Under the pieces are notes generated by a model. The model saw only the letters and a list, made by a program, of their open reading frames with translations. It did not search any database and was not told the origin of the DNA. Shown here piece by piece: positions 1 through 11,492 of a stretch of 64,000 nucleotides of DNA (positions within the stretch are counted from its first letter, which is position 1; each line of letters starts with the position of its first letter). Where the stretch lies: positions 16,909,695 through 16,973,694 of the forward strand of contig OU964924.1 in the NCBI GenBank assembly GCA_918807975.1, given 5' to 3'. Both the position numbers and the translations under genes were made by a program. This DNA comes from Aplidium turbinatum (taxonomy: Eukaryota; Chordata; Ascidiacea; Aplousobranchia; Polyclinidae).

Positions 1-90
1 CTACCCTTTTTAAAGATAGGTATCACCTTCCCCAACTTAAATGAATTTATGAATTTTCCACTCGTTAAAGATAAGTTAAATATATGAGTA
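1..90. other. Left edge, unassigned sequence
   Basis: AT-rich sequence left of the point where homology to the BEL/Pao copies begins (about base 91, judged by alignment to the copy at 21710). I see no coding potential or terminal motif here. It may be the target or a deletion scar, because BEL-A lacks its 5' half. Confidence 0.4.
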
Positions 91-1412
91 AACTTGTTAA
101 GTGGAGTGCTAACAAGGAGGCTATGATTGTCTTGTCAAATTTGGATAATGAGATGCTCTCACCTTTGATTCGTGATGTGGACTTTCAGACTGAAAATATG
201 ACTTTGCCATCAGCGAAGACATTGGGTTGTGTGTGGCAAACCGAGTCTGACGAGATGCGTATCGCATGTTCCTTAAAGCCCTTAGCTAAACACACGCGCC
301 GAAGTATGCTCAGTCAGCTTGGACAAAATTTTGATCCGTTAGGCTTTGGAGCGCCATTTTTTCTAAAAGCACGCCTGATACTTCAGCAATTGACAATGGA
401 TAAATTTGATTGGGACACCGAGGTCCCTGATAGCTTTGTTAAAGAGTGGGAGTCGTGGCTTCGCTCTTTAGACCTGCTTAAGGATTTTTCGTTACCGAGA
501 TGGTATTTTGCAAACTCTGGTGTGTGCAGTCCGGATGATGTTGTTTCATATCAATTGCATGGGTTTAGTGATGCTTCGAATCAAGCTTTCTCATCTGTTG
601 TTTACTTGCGTAGACTGGTTAATGGAGTTCCTAGTGTGTCTTTCGTTCTGGGTCAATCTACCATTGTTGTAAAAAATCAGTTTTCTTGGCCGATAGCTAG
701 GAAAGAGCTTGTTGCCGCTTTGAAAACAGCAAGACTCGTGATGCAGGCCTACGAGGCATTGAAGATGCCTGACTGCATTAAATATTTTTGGTGTGATTCT
801 CGGACTGTGTTGCAGTGGGTTAAAAACCCTGATTTACGTTTGAATAAGTTTATCACGCGTCGAGTTGAGCATATTTTATTGTTGTCTGGAGTCCAGGATT
901 GGCGTTTTTGCCCTACCGATATGAACCCAGCTGATGTTGGCACACGGCCAAATCTTATTACTAAGAAAGAATTTCGAGAGAGGTGGTTTAACGGTTCTAG
1001 TCTTCTCTATCAATGTGAAGAAATTCTGTTGTCTGGAGTCCAGGATTGGCGTTTTTGCCCTACCGATATAAACCCAGCTGATGTTGGCACACGGCCAAAT
1101 CTTATTACTAAGAAAGAATTTCGAGAGTTGTGGTTGAACGGTTCTAGTCTTCTCTATCAGTGTGAAGAAATTCCATCTGTAGAAAATGCCACTTCAGTAC
1201 CTGTCCATAGCCTATATCTTCGTGACGAAGAGGAGTCGCTCGACGTTGGACAGGATGGCCTTCACAGATTGATCGAAGCCGCACCTTCTTTGTATGTTAT
1301 GAAAAAGAAAATCGCTTATTTGGTTGCTTTTGTTGAATTTTTGTGCTGTAAAACGAGAAAGCGTAGCTTTGTGAAGCCAAAACTAGATGCATTTATCTTA
1401 ACAGTGCTTTAG
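91..1412 (+). pseudogene. BEL-A pol: end of RT and RNase H region (fossil)
   Basis: The translation shows the BEL/Pao stretch LVKWSANKEAM, then ARRSMLSQLGQNFDPLG-like and PRWYF segments, followed by the RNase H motifs FSDAS, ARKELVAAL and FWCDSRTVLQW. The order matches the middle of a BEL/Pao polyprotein (the 'peptidase A17/RT/RNase H' block). Homologous stretches lie at 21700-22310 and 33841-34390 in the same orientation and at 5771-7450 on the other strand. It is a fossil fragment of a larger polyprotein; no independent gene is implied. Confidence 0.88.
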
Positions 1413-1414
1413 AG

Positions 1415-2596
1415 TTGGCTGTGAAGTTTGTTCAAAAGAGCGTGTATGGAGATGTGGTACATTTAATGACCAAGCGATCGCCGGATGCCCTTGAGGAAGT
1501 GATAAAGCGGGGGAGTGTTGGTGCTTCGCAACGTGAGAAGGAACGCTTGAAAGAATTGCGTTCACTTAAAAAGTACAGACCTTGTGTAGATGATGCTGGT
1601 GTAATCCGCATTGAAGGGCGCTTAAGTAATTCTCTCCAGATCTCTCTTGAAGCAAAGCATCCGATTGTTTTGCCTTCGAAACACCCCTTCACTAGGCTTG
1701 TTGTACTGTCGCATCATAATCGAAATGCGCACTGTGGAGTACAGCACACTTTGTTGTCTACGCGACAGAAGTTTTGGATCGCTAATAGTAATGCCTCCGT
1801 GAAGAGGTATCTTAATGATTGTGGTGTAAGTGCGATTGAGAAAGCGCGGCCTATAAGGCAGCTGATATCTGATTTACCTTTGTCTCGCACAACTGCGCAC
1901 AGGAAACCCTTTTTTGATTGCGGCTTAGACTATCTTGGACCTTTAACCTTTGTTGAAGGTAGGAGTCACAAAAAAGCTTGGGGACTCTTGTTCACATATA
2001 TGGCGTCTCGCGCTATCCATGCTGAGCTGGTTACATCATTGTCGCTCAGTGAATTTTTACTTGCCTTTACTAGGTTTACAGATTTACGTGGGCAGGTTAA
2101 TGCTATCTATTCCGATAATGGAAGCACCTTTCAGGCGGCATCTAAGAAGTTACCCGAGTTGATAAAATCAACTGAATTTCACAACGCCCTGAGACATAAG
2201 CAGATAAACTGGGAGTTTATACCTCCGTATGCTCCAGCGCAAGGTGGCGCTTGGGAAGCAATGGTAAAACAATTTAAAATTGCCCTTTTTCACATTTTAG
2301 ACTCTTCAATACGTAAGCCCAATTTTATTGAACTGCTTACGTACACCAGCAGTGCTGTTCGGATCGTGAACGAACGCCCTTTGGTACCTTTGAGTGACGA
2401 CCCTAGGGACTTTACTGTCATCACCCCTGCCTCACTTTTGACCCCATACTTAGACCCATACTGTGCTGTTGGGCAACCACATGATCGTGACCAACTAAGA
2501 AGGGATTATTGGTTCAATTTGTCACTTTCTCAGCAGTTTTGGAGCAAATGGATAGATTTTTACTTGCCAGGGCTTCAGGGCCGAAAAAATGGTTAA
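1415..2596 (+). pseudogene. BEL-A pol: integrase (fossil)
   Basis: The N-terminal zinc-binding module is visible (SHHNRNAHCGVQHTLLSTRQ, with the paired Cys segment downstream). It is followed by an integrase core with DCGLDYLGPL, IYSDNGSTF and the PPYAPAQGGAWEAMVK region typical of BEL/Pao integrases. Integrase joins element DNA to host DNA. Homologues lie at 34390-35080 with 36656-37000, and partly on the minus strand at 5815-6200. The copy is damaged. Confidence 0.88.
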
Positions 2597-2853
2597 AAAT
2601 GGCCGAGAATTTGGAGCCTGGTCAACTTGTAGTGGTAGGTTCTCTCCAAGACATTGGTAAACGTGGGAAGTATCAACTTGGGAGGGTGCATGAGGTAGTT
2701 CCACAAATTAGGAAAGGGAAGCCTGTGGTTCGTAGAGCTAAAGTTGCCGTCTGCAACTATGATGAGAGTACATGGGAAGTGAAAGTAGACTACGTGTTGA
2801 AGGATATTTCGTGCCTCGCCCCCGTAAAAAAACACCTAAGTGTTAGGGTTTGA
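2509..2853 (+). pseudogene. BEL-A pol: C-terminal DUF5641-type domain (fossil)
   Basis: The segment contains LEPGQLVVVG, YQLGRVHEV and YVLKDISCLAPV, the small beta-rich domain that ends BEL/Pao polyproteins after the integrase. It overlaps the start of the 429-bp block that is repeated at 4696-5124, so the domain appears twice, on both sides of the LINE. A third copy is at about 37160-37400 in BEL-C. Confidence 0.85.
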
Positions 2854-3005
2854 GCCTGGTTTTGTCTGCGGTGGCCGACACTTGTCTGAGCCCAGAACAG
2901 TCGGTTATTATCGCAACCATTGTATATAGCGTCATTTTAGCGTGTACCTATGGTACCAATTTCATGTATCGTCGTGTATTATTCTTATTGTTGTTCATTC
3001 TTTGC
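2577..3005 (+). repeat. 429-bp direct repeat, left copy (flanks the LINE)
   Basis: This block, from the DUF5641 region into the BEL 3' non-coding part, recurs at 4696-5124 with the same length and only a handful of differences. The single copy in BEL-C (from about 37150) shows that the ancestral state is one copy. The repeat borders coincide with both ends of the LINE insertion, so it behaves as an exceptionally long target-site duplication. Confidence 0.85.
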
Positions 3006-4695
3006 GTGAGGTCCTGGTTAAAAGACTTCCTTTCCTGCTGCTTGCGTCACCTGCGCATCCCAAGAATCTGGAGAAGAGCCCTAGTGGTTGCAGTCCCAAA
3101 GCCGAAGAAGTCCCCAGAGGATCCGAAGAGCTACCGCCCCATCTCTCTGCTCTGTATCCCCTTCAAGATACTCGAGAGACTTATCTACGCCCGTGTCGAA
3201 CCGATAATAGACCCTCAGCTCCCTCGGGAACAAGCCGGCTTTCGCCACGGAAGATCAACCGTAGACCAGGTCACTCTGATGACCCAAGATATCGAGGACA
3301 GCTTCTCGGCAAAAAAGAAGGCTGGCGCCGTGTTTGTCGATCTCACGGCTGCCTACGACACTGTATGGCACAGCGGCCTTACCTGCAAACTACTCCGTCT
3401 CCTTCCTGACAGGCACATGGTCCATATGATTATGGAACTTGTGCAAAACCGCAGCTTTACCCTTTCCACCGGTAGCGGCCGACGAAGTAGACTACGTCGA
3501 CTCAGGAACGGCGTCCCACAGGGCTCTTTCCTGGCTCCCCTCCTCTTTAACACTTACATCTATGACCTGCCTGACACCATCTCCAGGAAGTATGCTTACG
3601 CAGACGATCTGGCTCTCCTGCATCCAGCCGGAGATTGGCAGTCAATGGAGAGGAACCTAAGCCAGGACATGTCAACTATATCAACATATCTCCAGAAATG
3701 GAAGCTACAGCTCAGCAAGGCAAAGACAGTGTCGGCGGCCTTCCATCTAAACAACAAGGAAGCAAAACGTGAGATCAACATTACCACCGATGACGAACAC
3801 CTCCCCTACTGCGCCGAACCCACCTACCTCGGCGTAACCCTGGACACTGGACAGGTCACTCACGTTCGACGGCACCTGGAGTCACTGCGCAAAAAACTAT
3901 CTGCGCGCGTTGCACTTTTGAGGCGGCTAGCGGGTTCCGGCTGGGGAGCCGATGCGAAAACCCTTCCTACCTTGGCCCTCGTCCATTCTACCGCTGAGTA
4001 CTGCGCACCAGTGTGGTGCCGCAGCTCTCACACCCGCCACATTGACACCGCCATCAATGACGCACTACGCACTGTGACTGGATGCCTGCGTCCCACTCCA
4101 ACGGACTGCCTTCCCATCCTTGCAGGCATCTAACCTGCTGAGCTTCGCCGTAAAGGAGCCATGATTTCCCTTGCTCGTCGCGCACTGGACCCCGACCACC
4201 TCCTCCACAGTACACTCCAGCGCCTACCTGGAGGACAGCAGCGACTGAAATCAAGACGCCCATTTGTGCCCGCCGCACGACAGCTTCTGAACAACATTGA
4301 AGATCTTGGAATAAGTGCGGCACACTGGACGAACTACACATGGAACATGGAGTGGCAAAACAACAGCTCCCGACTCCGTGATTTCCTACCCGACGTCGAT
4401 CCCCACCCTCCGGGAATGTCCCTCGCAAGACTTGCGTGGGTCCGGCTTAACCGCCTACGAACCGGCGTCGGTCGCTTTCGTTCAGACATGTGCAGATGAG
4501 GCCTGGCTCCCTCACCGGGATGCGAGTGTGGCGCCACAGACCAGACAGTAGATCATGTCGTTCATGACTGCCCAATCCATCAACCACCACATGGAACGCT
4601 TGGACTGAAGGCCCTGGATGACGAGACTGTCGAGTGGCTGATGACATCATGCCCAAACATATAGTTCGAAAGAACAGCTCATACGACGAAGAAGA
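3006..4695 (+). mobile_element. 5'-truncated non-LTR retrotransposon (LINE copy 1)
   Basis: About 1.7 kb of LINE inserted in BEL-A. It starts inside the RT domain (no endonuclease visible) and ends in a GACGAAGAAGAAG-type tail, directly followed by the repeated BEL block at 4696. A second, more decayed copy of the same or a sister family is at 38790-41285. The RT type and the CxCG...DHVVHDCP zinc motif point to the Jockey/I/CR1 supergroup; I cannot fix the clade. Confidence 0.9.
3012..4600 (+). pseudogene. LINE reverse transcriptase with C-terminal Cys motif, partial
   Basis: RT motifs in order are YRPISLL, EQAGFRHGRSTVDQV, FVDLTAAYDTVW, NGVPQGSFLAP and KYAYADDLALL (catalytic YADD), then YLGVTLD and PVWCRSSH. 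The frame is open to 4130. A TAA there replaces what the second copy reads as CAA. The same frame then runs on to 4499, and the terminal CECGATDQTVDHVVHDC finger follows in another frame. The protein would copy LINE RNA by target-primed reverse transcription. The N-terminal endonuclease is missing, and one stop and one frame change make the copy inactive. Confidence 0.88.
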
Positions 4696-5124
4696 AGGGC
4701 CGGAAAAAATGGTTAAAAATGGCCGAGAATTTGGAGCCTGGTCAACTTGTAGTGGTAGGTTCTCTCCAAGACATTGGTAAACGTGGGAAGTATCAACTTG
4801 GGAGGGTGCATGAGGTAGTTCCACAAATTAGGAAAGGGAAGCCTGTGGTTCGTAGAGCTAAAGTTGCCGTCTGCAACTATGATGAGAGTACATGGGAAGT
4901 GAAAGTAGACTACGTGTTGAGGGATATTTCGTGCCTCGCCCCCGTAAAGAACACCTAAATGTTAAGGTTTGAGCCTGGTTTTGTCTGCGGTGGCCGACAC
5001 TTGTCTGAGCCCAGAACAGTCGGTTATTATCGCAACCATTGTATATAGCGTCATTTTAGCGTGTACCTATGGTACCAATTTCATGTATCGTCGTGTATTA
5101 TTCTTATTGTTGTTCATTCTTTGC
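4696..5124 (+). repeat. 429-bp direct repeat, right copy
   Basis: Partner of 2577-3005. It begins immediately after the LINE tail and repeats the DUF5641 coding end and the BEL 3' non-coding segment. After 5124 the sequence continues into the BEL 3' region exactly as in BEL-C, which shows that this copy is the one in register with the LTR. Confidence 0.85.
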
Positions 5125-5266
5125 ATGCCCTTTGTATTTACATATTAACTTAAACGTGAGTGATTCAAACAATTTGTGTATCGTGTGTTTTTATTCATTG
5201 GCTCACAATTGTCGTCAATTCTTTTTTAGCTATGCCATGTCAGACTGTCATAACTAGGGGCCGCTA

Positions 5267-5814
5267 TGTTCCCGACAATTATTCACCAAATCAAACGTCA
5301 TATAATAACTGATATGGTATATTGAATCTTATCGTATCACGTCATGGAACTTTTCCTAAAAAATGAAGCAATCTTGGCTCATTGTTCCTAGACTGATAAA
5401 ATATTGCATCAGCCGCTTTGCACACCTGTTTGAATGGCTTCATAATTGTCTTTCATTATTGCGTCACAGTACTGCGTACGTGAGTTTGAGACATTGCAAA
5501 TCATTCTGGTTATTCGTAAAAGTGTTTGTTGGAAGTCAGTCGCATATTTAACTGTTTGCTTGGTGCTTGCGCTTGCTAGCTGGACAAATTTTCCGTCTTT
5601 TATCTAAGTAATCTGTTCTGTAGTGACAAGTTTTAGTGGTGTACGGCGTTGCATCCAATTTCGACAGCCAGGTGGCTAATTTTACAGAAATACAAATTTG
5701 AATGGACGTTTCGAAGGAGTGTTTCTTTTTCGGTCATTACATGCAGACGAACGGATTCGGGAATCTTATGTTACAATTTTCCCACGAAGAGATTATGGTC
5801 TACCGCTGTGACCA
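5267..5814 (+). repeat. BEL-A 3' LTR
   Basis: The LTR starts TGTTCCCGAC after a polypurine-like ACTAGGGGCCGC and ends CGCTGTGACCA, about 548 bp. The same block is at 37713-38274 in BEL-C (about 562 bp). Homology between the copies stops at the terminal CCA, which fixes the right border. Downstream sequence is BEL-B integrase on the other strand. Confidence 0.82.
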
Positions 5815-7549
5815 CGCAGTCATGCAAATAATGTTTCACCGAGGAATTACCATTTGCAATCCAAAAACGTTGGCGAGTAGATAGCAGTGTCTGTTGCACA
5901 CCACAGTGATAGCTATCATAATGAGCGTCAAGGACAACTAGCCGTGTCAATGCGTGCCTCGAAGGCAAAATAAGAGGATGCTTCGCATCGACAGTTATTT
6001 CGGGAGACTTACTCAAACGACCTTCAATACGAAGTCTCCCCCGTGTGTCCACACAAGGACGATACTTTTTTAGAGAGCGCAACTCCCTCAGGCACTGTTT
6101 ATCAGCGCCAGCTTCGCTCGAAGCAAGACGTTTTGTTACCACATCGATCGACTCTGGCAGACCGTCACAACTTAACAAATCTCTATACACTACTTTCTGT
6201 ACGCAGGAAACAACTCTATTTAAAGCGTCCTCTAGATAAGATGCATTTAACTTTGGTTTTACATACCCATGTTTCTTGCATTTGGATACAATGAACTCCG
6301 TGAAAGCTACAAGATAGGCGGCTCTCTTTTTCAACACGTACAAAGTAGGTGCGGTTTCGATCATCTTGCTAATGGAGCCAGTTGCATTTTCTTTTACCGT
6401 CATCTCCGGCGACAGTTCCATTTTACGAATAGCAGCATCTGCTCCATTCACCGTTGGGACCTCGCCTTTCTGGATGAGAAAAGATGGACCGCTCAACCAC
6501 ATCTCTCTGGAACCTGTTTTGGTGATGGCGTTCGGTCTGGTTCCAACGTCTGCAGAGTTGAGATGTGTCGGACAGTAATGCCATTCGCTCACCTCTGACA
6601 AGAGTAAAATACGATTTAACCTACGAGTAACAAACTTGCATAATCGTAAATCAGGGTTTCTGATCCACTGAAGGACAGTATTCGAGTCACAGCAGAAATG
6701 TTTTCTAAGATCAGGCAGGTGGAGTGCATTAGCTGCCTGGTTTAACAGCTCCGTAGTATTAAGCGCGGCTACAAGCTCCTTTCTGGCAATCGGCCATGCA
6801 CTTTGATGCTTGAGGACAACCCTACTTTTGCCAAAAACGAAGGATACACAAGGGACTCCGTTACACAGCCCACGTATATACACAACGGAGGAAAAGGAGT
6901 GATTGGAGGCATCACTGAATCCATGTAACTGATATACGATATCAACGTCTGCACAACACGGCTCGATGTTTACAAAATACCATCTAGGTATAGAAAATTC
7001 TTTCAGCAAATCTACAGAATGAAGCCACGACTTCCATTCTTTTATGTAGTCGGGTGGCACTTCGGTGTCCCAATCAAGACCTTCAATAGTTAAACGCTGC
7101 AGAATTAACCTAGCTTTTAGGAAGAAAGGCGCGCCGAACCCTAGTGGATCGAAATTTTGGCCAAGTTGGCTTAACATTGAGCGACGTGTGTACTTCTCCA
7201 AAGGTCGAAGAGAGCACTTAATGAATAATGAATCTGACTCAGTTTGCCACACGCAACCTAGAGTTTTTGCTACTGGTAAGTCTGTATCGTCTTTTTCCAG
7301 GTCGACATCGCGAAAGGAAGACGCTAACATCTCCTTTTTGAAGTTGGACAAAACATCCAACGCCCTTTTGTTGGCACTCCATTTCACCAAACTAAAGCCT
7401 CGGCTATCGAACAAGTCAATGGCTTCTTTTGCAATCTCACTGACCTCATCAAGGCTATTTCCAGAGAATATCAGATCGTCCATATACATATTTTTTCGAA
7501 TGGTACTCAGGGTCAGGTCACTGGCTCCAGTGGGGTTTTGTTCAATCAT
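5815..7549 (-). pseudogene. BEL-B pol: RT end, RNase H, integrase N-terminus (fossil)
   Basis: Motifs include MYMDDLIFSGNS (RT catalytic YMDD), LVKWSANK, ARRSMLSQLGQNFDPLG-like, FSDASNHSFSSVVY (RNase H), FCCDSNTVLQW, and the integrase zinc module AHYDSYHCGVQQTLLSTRQ. The frame stops at the BEL-A LTR junction, so the integrase core is not in the window. Protein-level similarity to BEL-A/C/D is clear but moderate, which supports a separate subfamily. Confidence 0.88.
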
Positions 7550-7594
7550 TTTTTGAATAGCTAAGCAGGCGATGTATGGACTGCTTTTAATTCC

Positions 7595-9094
7595 TCAAGG
7601 GTGTACACAAAATCTAAACGGAATTACTTTGCCCTTTTCGATATCATTATTCTCAAACCATAGCAAACGGAACAAGTCGCGTTGTTCCATTAGTAATTGA
7701 ATCTGGAAGAAACACTTGGTTAGGTCTGCCATTAGGCCAAACTTTCCCAATCTAAAGCGAGCCAGAACTTGTGTTAAAGGGTTTAATATGTCTGGGCCCG
7801 ACAAAATCACATCATTAACACACCTACCCTTAAATTCAGGTTTGCTGTCATATACCACTCGCTTTTTTGCTTGGGATGTCACAAAATATGGTAAGTACCA
7901 CACACATGCCGATGAGTCGTCGTCTTTTACCGGCTCAATGTACTCACTGGACTGCATTTCAGTCATCGTGTCTACTAAGAATATTCGAACATCAGATTGC
8001 TTTAAAGCCTTTCGTCGTAAGCTCAGAACACGGTCAAGAGCCAAAGAGTGGTTATCCGGTAATTCAAAGTCGGTTTTTAACGGTACGGGCATTTCAAATC
8101 TCCCATCTTCAACTTTCATTTGCGTTTCAACAAATTTTTGTGCTATGACATCATTGCGGGACAGTTCTATCGTTTCATCTGTTAAACGACTGATTTCAAT
8201 CTCCTGCGCATCAAAACTGTCAAGACTAAGTGACTCCTCAGCGACGTTACCATTAATGGCAACACGACGTACTTTAGAATCACCAGAAATCATAGAACCT
8301 CGACCTCCACCAGCCAGCCAGCCCAGTGGGGTTAAAATAGCATGGGACTCTTCCCGAGTCATGCCAACACGTTCTTCTATTACTCGCATCAAGTAAGCAT
8401 GGTCATTCCCGATTAGAATATCGACCGACATTTTATTAGGTAACGAAATCAATTCAACATTATCGAAATGTGAAAACCTATTTAAGTCTTGATGCTGCGG
8501 CAATGTTTCGACATGGTCACTCCAAGGTGCATTTACCACTGCTTCCACATCACCATACAGTTCGTCAGTAACTAAGAATTGGATATTAAATTTAACCAGA
8601 TCAGAGTGTATTTCTTGTTTGCCTGTTAGAGTGTCCATGCGGAAGGATACATTATCCGCGGCTTTTAGATACAATTCTTTAGCCAATTGGCTTGAAACAA
8701 ATGTGAGCTGAGAGCCTGGGTCGTGTTGACAGTAAACCAGAGTGGTCTCTCCATTAGATGGGTTTATGACCCGCGCAGCCGTGACACGATTAAACACTGC
8801 CCTCTTATGAGCGATGCTTACGCTACGATTAGTGACGGCAGGTGCCGTTCTAAGACCATTGCCATTGCCCGATGTTGCTTGAGGATTCACATAGGCGTCG
8901 TGCAGTAGATAATAGTGCTTAAATCGGAAATGTTCGCCGCAGCGCCTACAATTGCATGATTGGGTGCAGTTTTTCGCTTCGTGTCCTAAACGTAGGCAGT
9001 TTAGACAACGACAAGTCGTGGCGATGACATCTCGGCGTCGCGACGGCGTCAAGTTTAGGAAATCAGGACAATTGGGTAGTCTGCGCTTGAGCAA
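7595..9094 (-). pseudogene. BEL-B gag zinc knuckles, protease and RT N-terminus (fossil)
   Basis: It begins with CLRLGHEAKNC and CNCRRCGEHFRFKHYYLLH, the paired Cys/His knuckles of BEL gag. An aspartic protease region follows (QHDPGSQLTFVSS, with VDILIGNDHAYLM further on), then TPLGWLAGG and the RT start (VVYDSKPEFKGRCVNDV, FGLMADLTKCFFQI). The architecture matches BEL/Pao polyproteins in order and spacing. Confidence 0.88.
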
Positions 9095-9305
9095 CGCACG
9101 TTAAGGACTGCTCTCCATTCAGCGGCATCTAATGGATGGAATAGTTCCCCGGCAACAAGACTTCAACAATCGGAAACTTCACTCTGTCAATCTCGGTGAC
9201 CGGGCCTGCGTCAGTGATTCAAAGCCTCTACAAGTATGCGAAACTGCCAGGATTAAGCTCTGCAAGAAGCTTTCCCAGTCCGAGGATAAAAATTCAATAA
9301 ATCAA

Positions 9306-10921
9306 TCAATCAATCCTACTCTCACAATAGATACAGAGTATGTCCTTCCTCGTACCCTCAAAAGAGCGGCTACCAAACGTTTCTTCTCGGCTCCCAGAAC
9401 TAAAGCCAGACCCGCGACTGCTACCTTGGGTGACATTTCTGACAGGCTGTGCTGAGGTTTGACGAATACTTATAATGTGATTATCACTTGCCGACCGTTT
9501 TGTATCTTTTCTAGCAACGACTTCCTCCATTAAGCGTATGGCGAAGTCCGTAGAGCGACACGTCTCTTCGCAATTTACGAAATCCATTAGGCCTTGGAAG
9601 CTTGGTTCCTCGGTGCTAACATATTTCTCTTTCAGATAGTACAAAAAGTCTTTCTTCGCATATCCAGGTAATCGACCTGCCAAGTCTAGTACAAAACGTC
9701 CTTCTAGCTGATGACGCTGGTTATACGCTCTAGCGAAGAGGGTACACTGAGCCAGCTCGTCTTTGAATTCCTTTATTGAGGATGATGACATCCCAGATAA
9801 TTTATTGCCATGCCGTATCCGCCGAATCTCCGGCTCCGCGAGAAATCCGCCTCTAACGCCAAAGCGCTGCGACAAGCGATCCAGCGACATATTGATCCTT
9901 TCCTTTTCGCTCCAACCAGAAGTATCCGATGTTAAGTTTGAAATGGTTTGCGCGGCGCTACGTACGAAGGCTGCCTGTAGCAAAGTCAGCCGATTTCCCT
10001 CAAATGGGCAACTCTCCATTAGTGATTCGATACGGTTTTAAAAAAATATAAATGGCATGTTGTTGCCGTCATAATTGATCAATGCGGCCTTGTCATAGAA
10101 AGTGCGACAATTATGATATTTATAGAACCAGTTTTGTTGATCCTCAGCGCCTCTGTTTGCATTAAGCCCTGGCGGGGATGTCATAACATGTCTAGTTTCA
10201 CGGCCATCATCTTTAACTAGTGGTAAATTACATCTCTCATTTTTAAGATCTTTCCTTGCAGTTAAGGGGCATGTTTGTGACGGTTTCACAACCTTCTCTC
10301 TATAAAAATCATGTTGATCATAATGAGGTTCTCGTTCAGCGGCCCCATGAGTCCCCCCGGGCGGTTTTGCCAAAAAGTTATCTTTAGTCCACGTTCTATA
10401 CTTGTTTGTTAGGGCGTTCCCTGGAAAAAGCTTTCTTAGGGGAGTTCTCTATGTGGCCGTTCCATTAAATTCTCCTGTTTAGCCTTGCTCTGTTTAGGTT
10501 GGGCATCTATGCTAGCGGCCCCATGAGTGTCATGCGATCTCCCAAGCGGATTGAAAATGTCAGCGTCCCACCTCGGGACCTTTTCTATCGCTGTAGGGAT
10601 GTAGTCGGTGACTCCGAGACTACTGGCCGTAGGCCATCGTTGCCTGCGCTCCGACCCTTGGTCCGATCCACGTTGTGAAAACAACTCAAACTTACTTTGC
10701 CTTGCTCTCGGTTCAGCTGCCTTGATCTGCATTTCAATTTCGGCTCTGGCTTCGGCTTCCTCTGCTTCGGCTTTGGCTCTGGCTTCCTCTGCTTCGGCTT
10801 TGGCTCTGGCTTTCTCTGCTTTGGCTTTGGCTCTGGCTTCCTCTGCTTTGGCTTTGGCTCTGGCTTCCTCTGCTTTGGCTTTGTTCACCCGCATCTGTTT
10901 TTCCCACCGCAACTTCTCCAT
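9306..10921 (-). pseudogene. BEL-B gag: coiled coil and DUF1759 core (fossil)
   Basis: The 9306-10019 part carries the BEL gag core (FEGNRLTLLQAAFVRSA, LDLAGRLPGYAKKDF, MDFVNCEETC). The 10436-10921 part is a repetitive charged helix (multiple AKAEEARAK units), a predicted coiled coil preceded by a Ser/Arg-rich stretch near 10960. Low-complexity coils followed by DUF1759 are common at BEL gag N-termini. The repeats are an internal 18-24-bp tandem array on the DNA level (about 10735-10880). Confidence 0.8.
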
Positions 10922-11492
10922 TTCGAGCCGGATTTCAATCTCTTCTTCTTTTGAACGGCGCGAGCGACTACTCGAGGCACTGGTGGTTGATTTTCCTTTT
11001 ATTGTTGATTTTATTATTACTTTTATTGATTTTCCTCAAGGTCGGGACCTATGAGCATATAGGGTCCTATGAGCCACCCCTTTATTTTTTTTAATAAAAA
11101 GTTTTGACACTTCATTTCAGTCGAGATCTTTTCTTCGTGCTTGAATGCATTTCCCACAATTCCCAGGACAATCTTGTGTGAGAATTCAAAGCGTAAGGAG
11201 AGTTTCTTTGTTTTCATGTTGAAAAAGTAAATTTTGAGGAGTTCGGAAATTTTACTACAACCTCCTAGTTTTTCCGCATAAATTCAAATGGTTTAATTTG
11301 GTGACAAATAGGGTCCTTTTTAAAGGAATAATGAAAGAAGTGCAGTATTAACCCATACAAGACATGAAAAATAAAGATGCTTAAAAATTCGTGAAATTCA
11401 CATATCATCTTTAATAGTGTGTAAAGGGATGATAATTGCCAAAAAAAATTTTAAATTTTTTTTATTTATTGAAATATTTGCAAAAATCGAAC

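Larger units (their letters stand above)
91..5814 (+). mobile_element. BEL/Pao LTR retrotransposon fossil, copy BEL-A (5' truncated)
   Basis: This is a plus-strand BEL/Pao copy. It keeps the end of reverse transcriptase, RNase H, integrase, the C-terminal DUF5641-type domain, a polypurine tract and a 3' LTR. The 5' LTR, gag, protease and most of RT are absent from the window. A LINE is inserted at 3006-4695. The copy closely resembles BEL-C/BEL-D (same family, only scattered differences), so the family amplified fairly recently. It is broken, with several lesions besides the truncation. Its 3' LTR abuts the integrase region of BEL-B at 5815, so BEL-A appears to have inserted into BEL-B. Confidence 0.9.

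Noticed and set aside
7716-8396. 226-codon plus-strand frame
   Set aside because: It is antisense to the BEL-B protease/RT region and has no domain of its own; a shadow frame.
10608-11054. Plus-strand Ala/Ser/Leu-rich frames of 85-148 codons
   Set aside because: They are the complement of the BEL-B gag coiled-coil repeats; low complexity explains the open frames.
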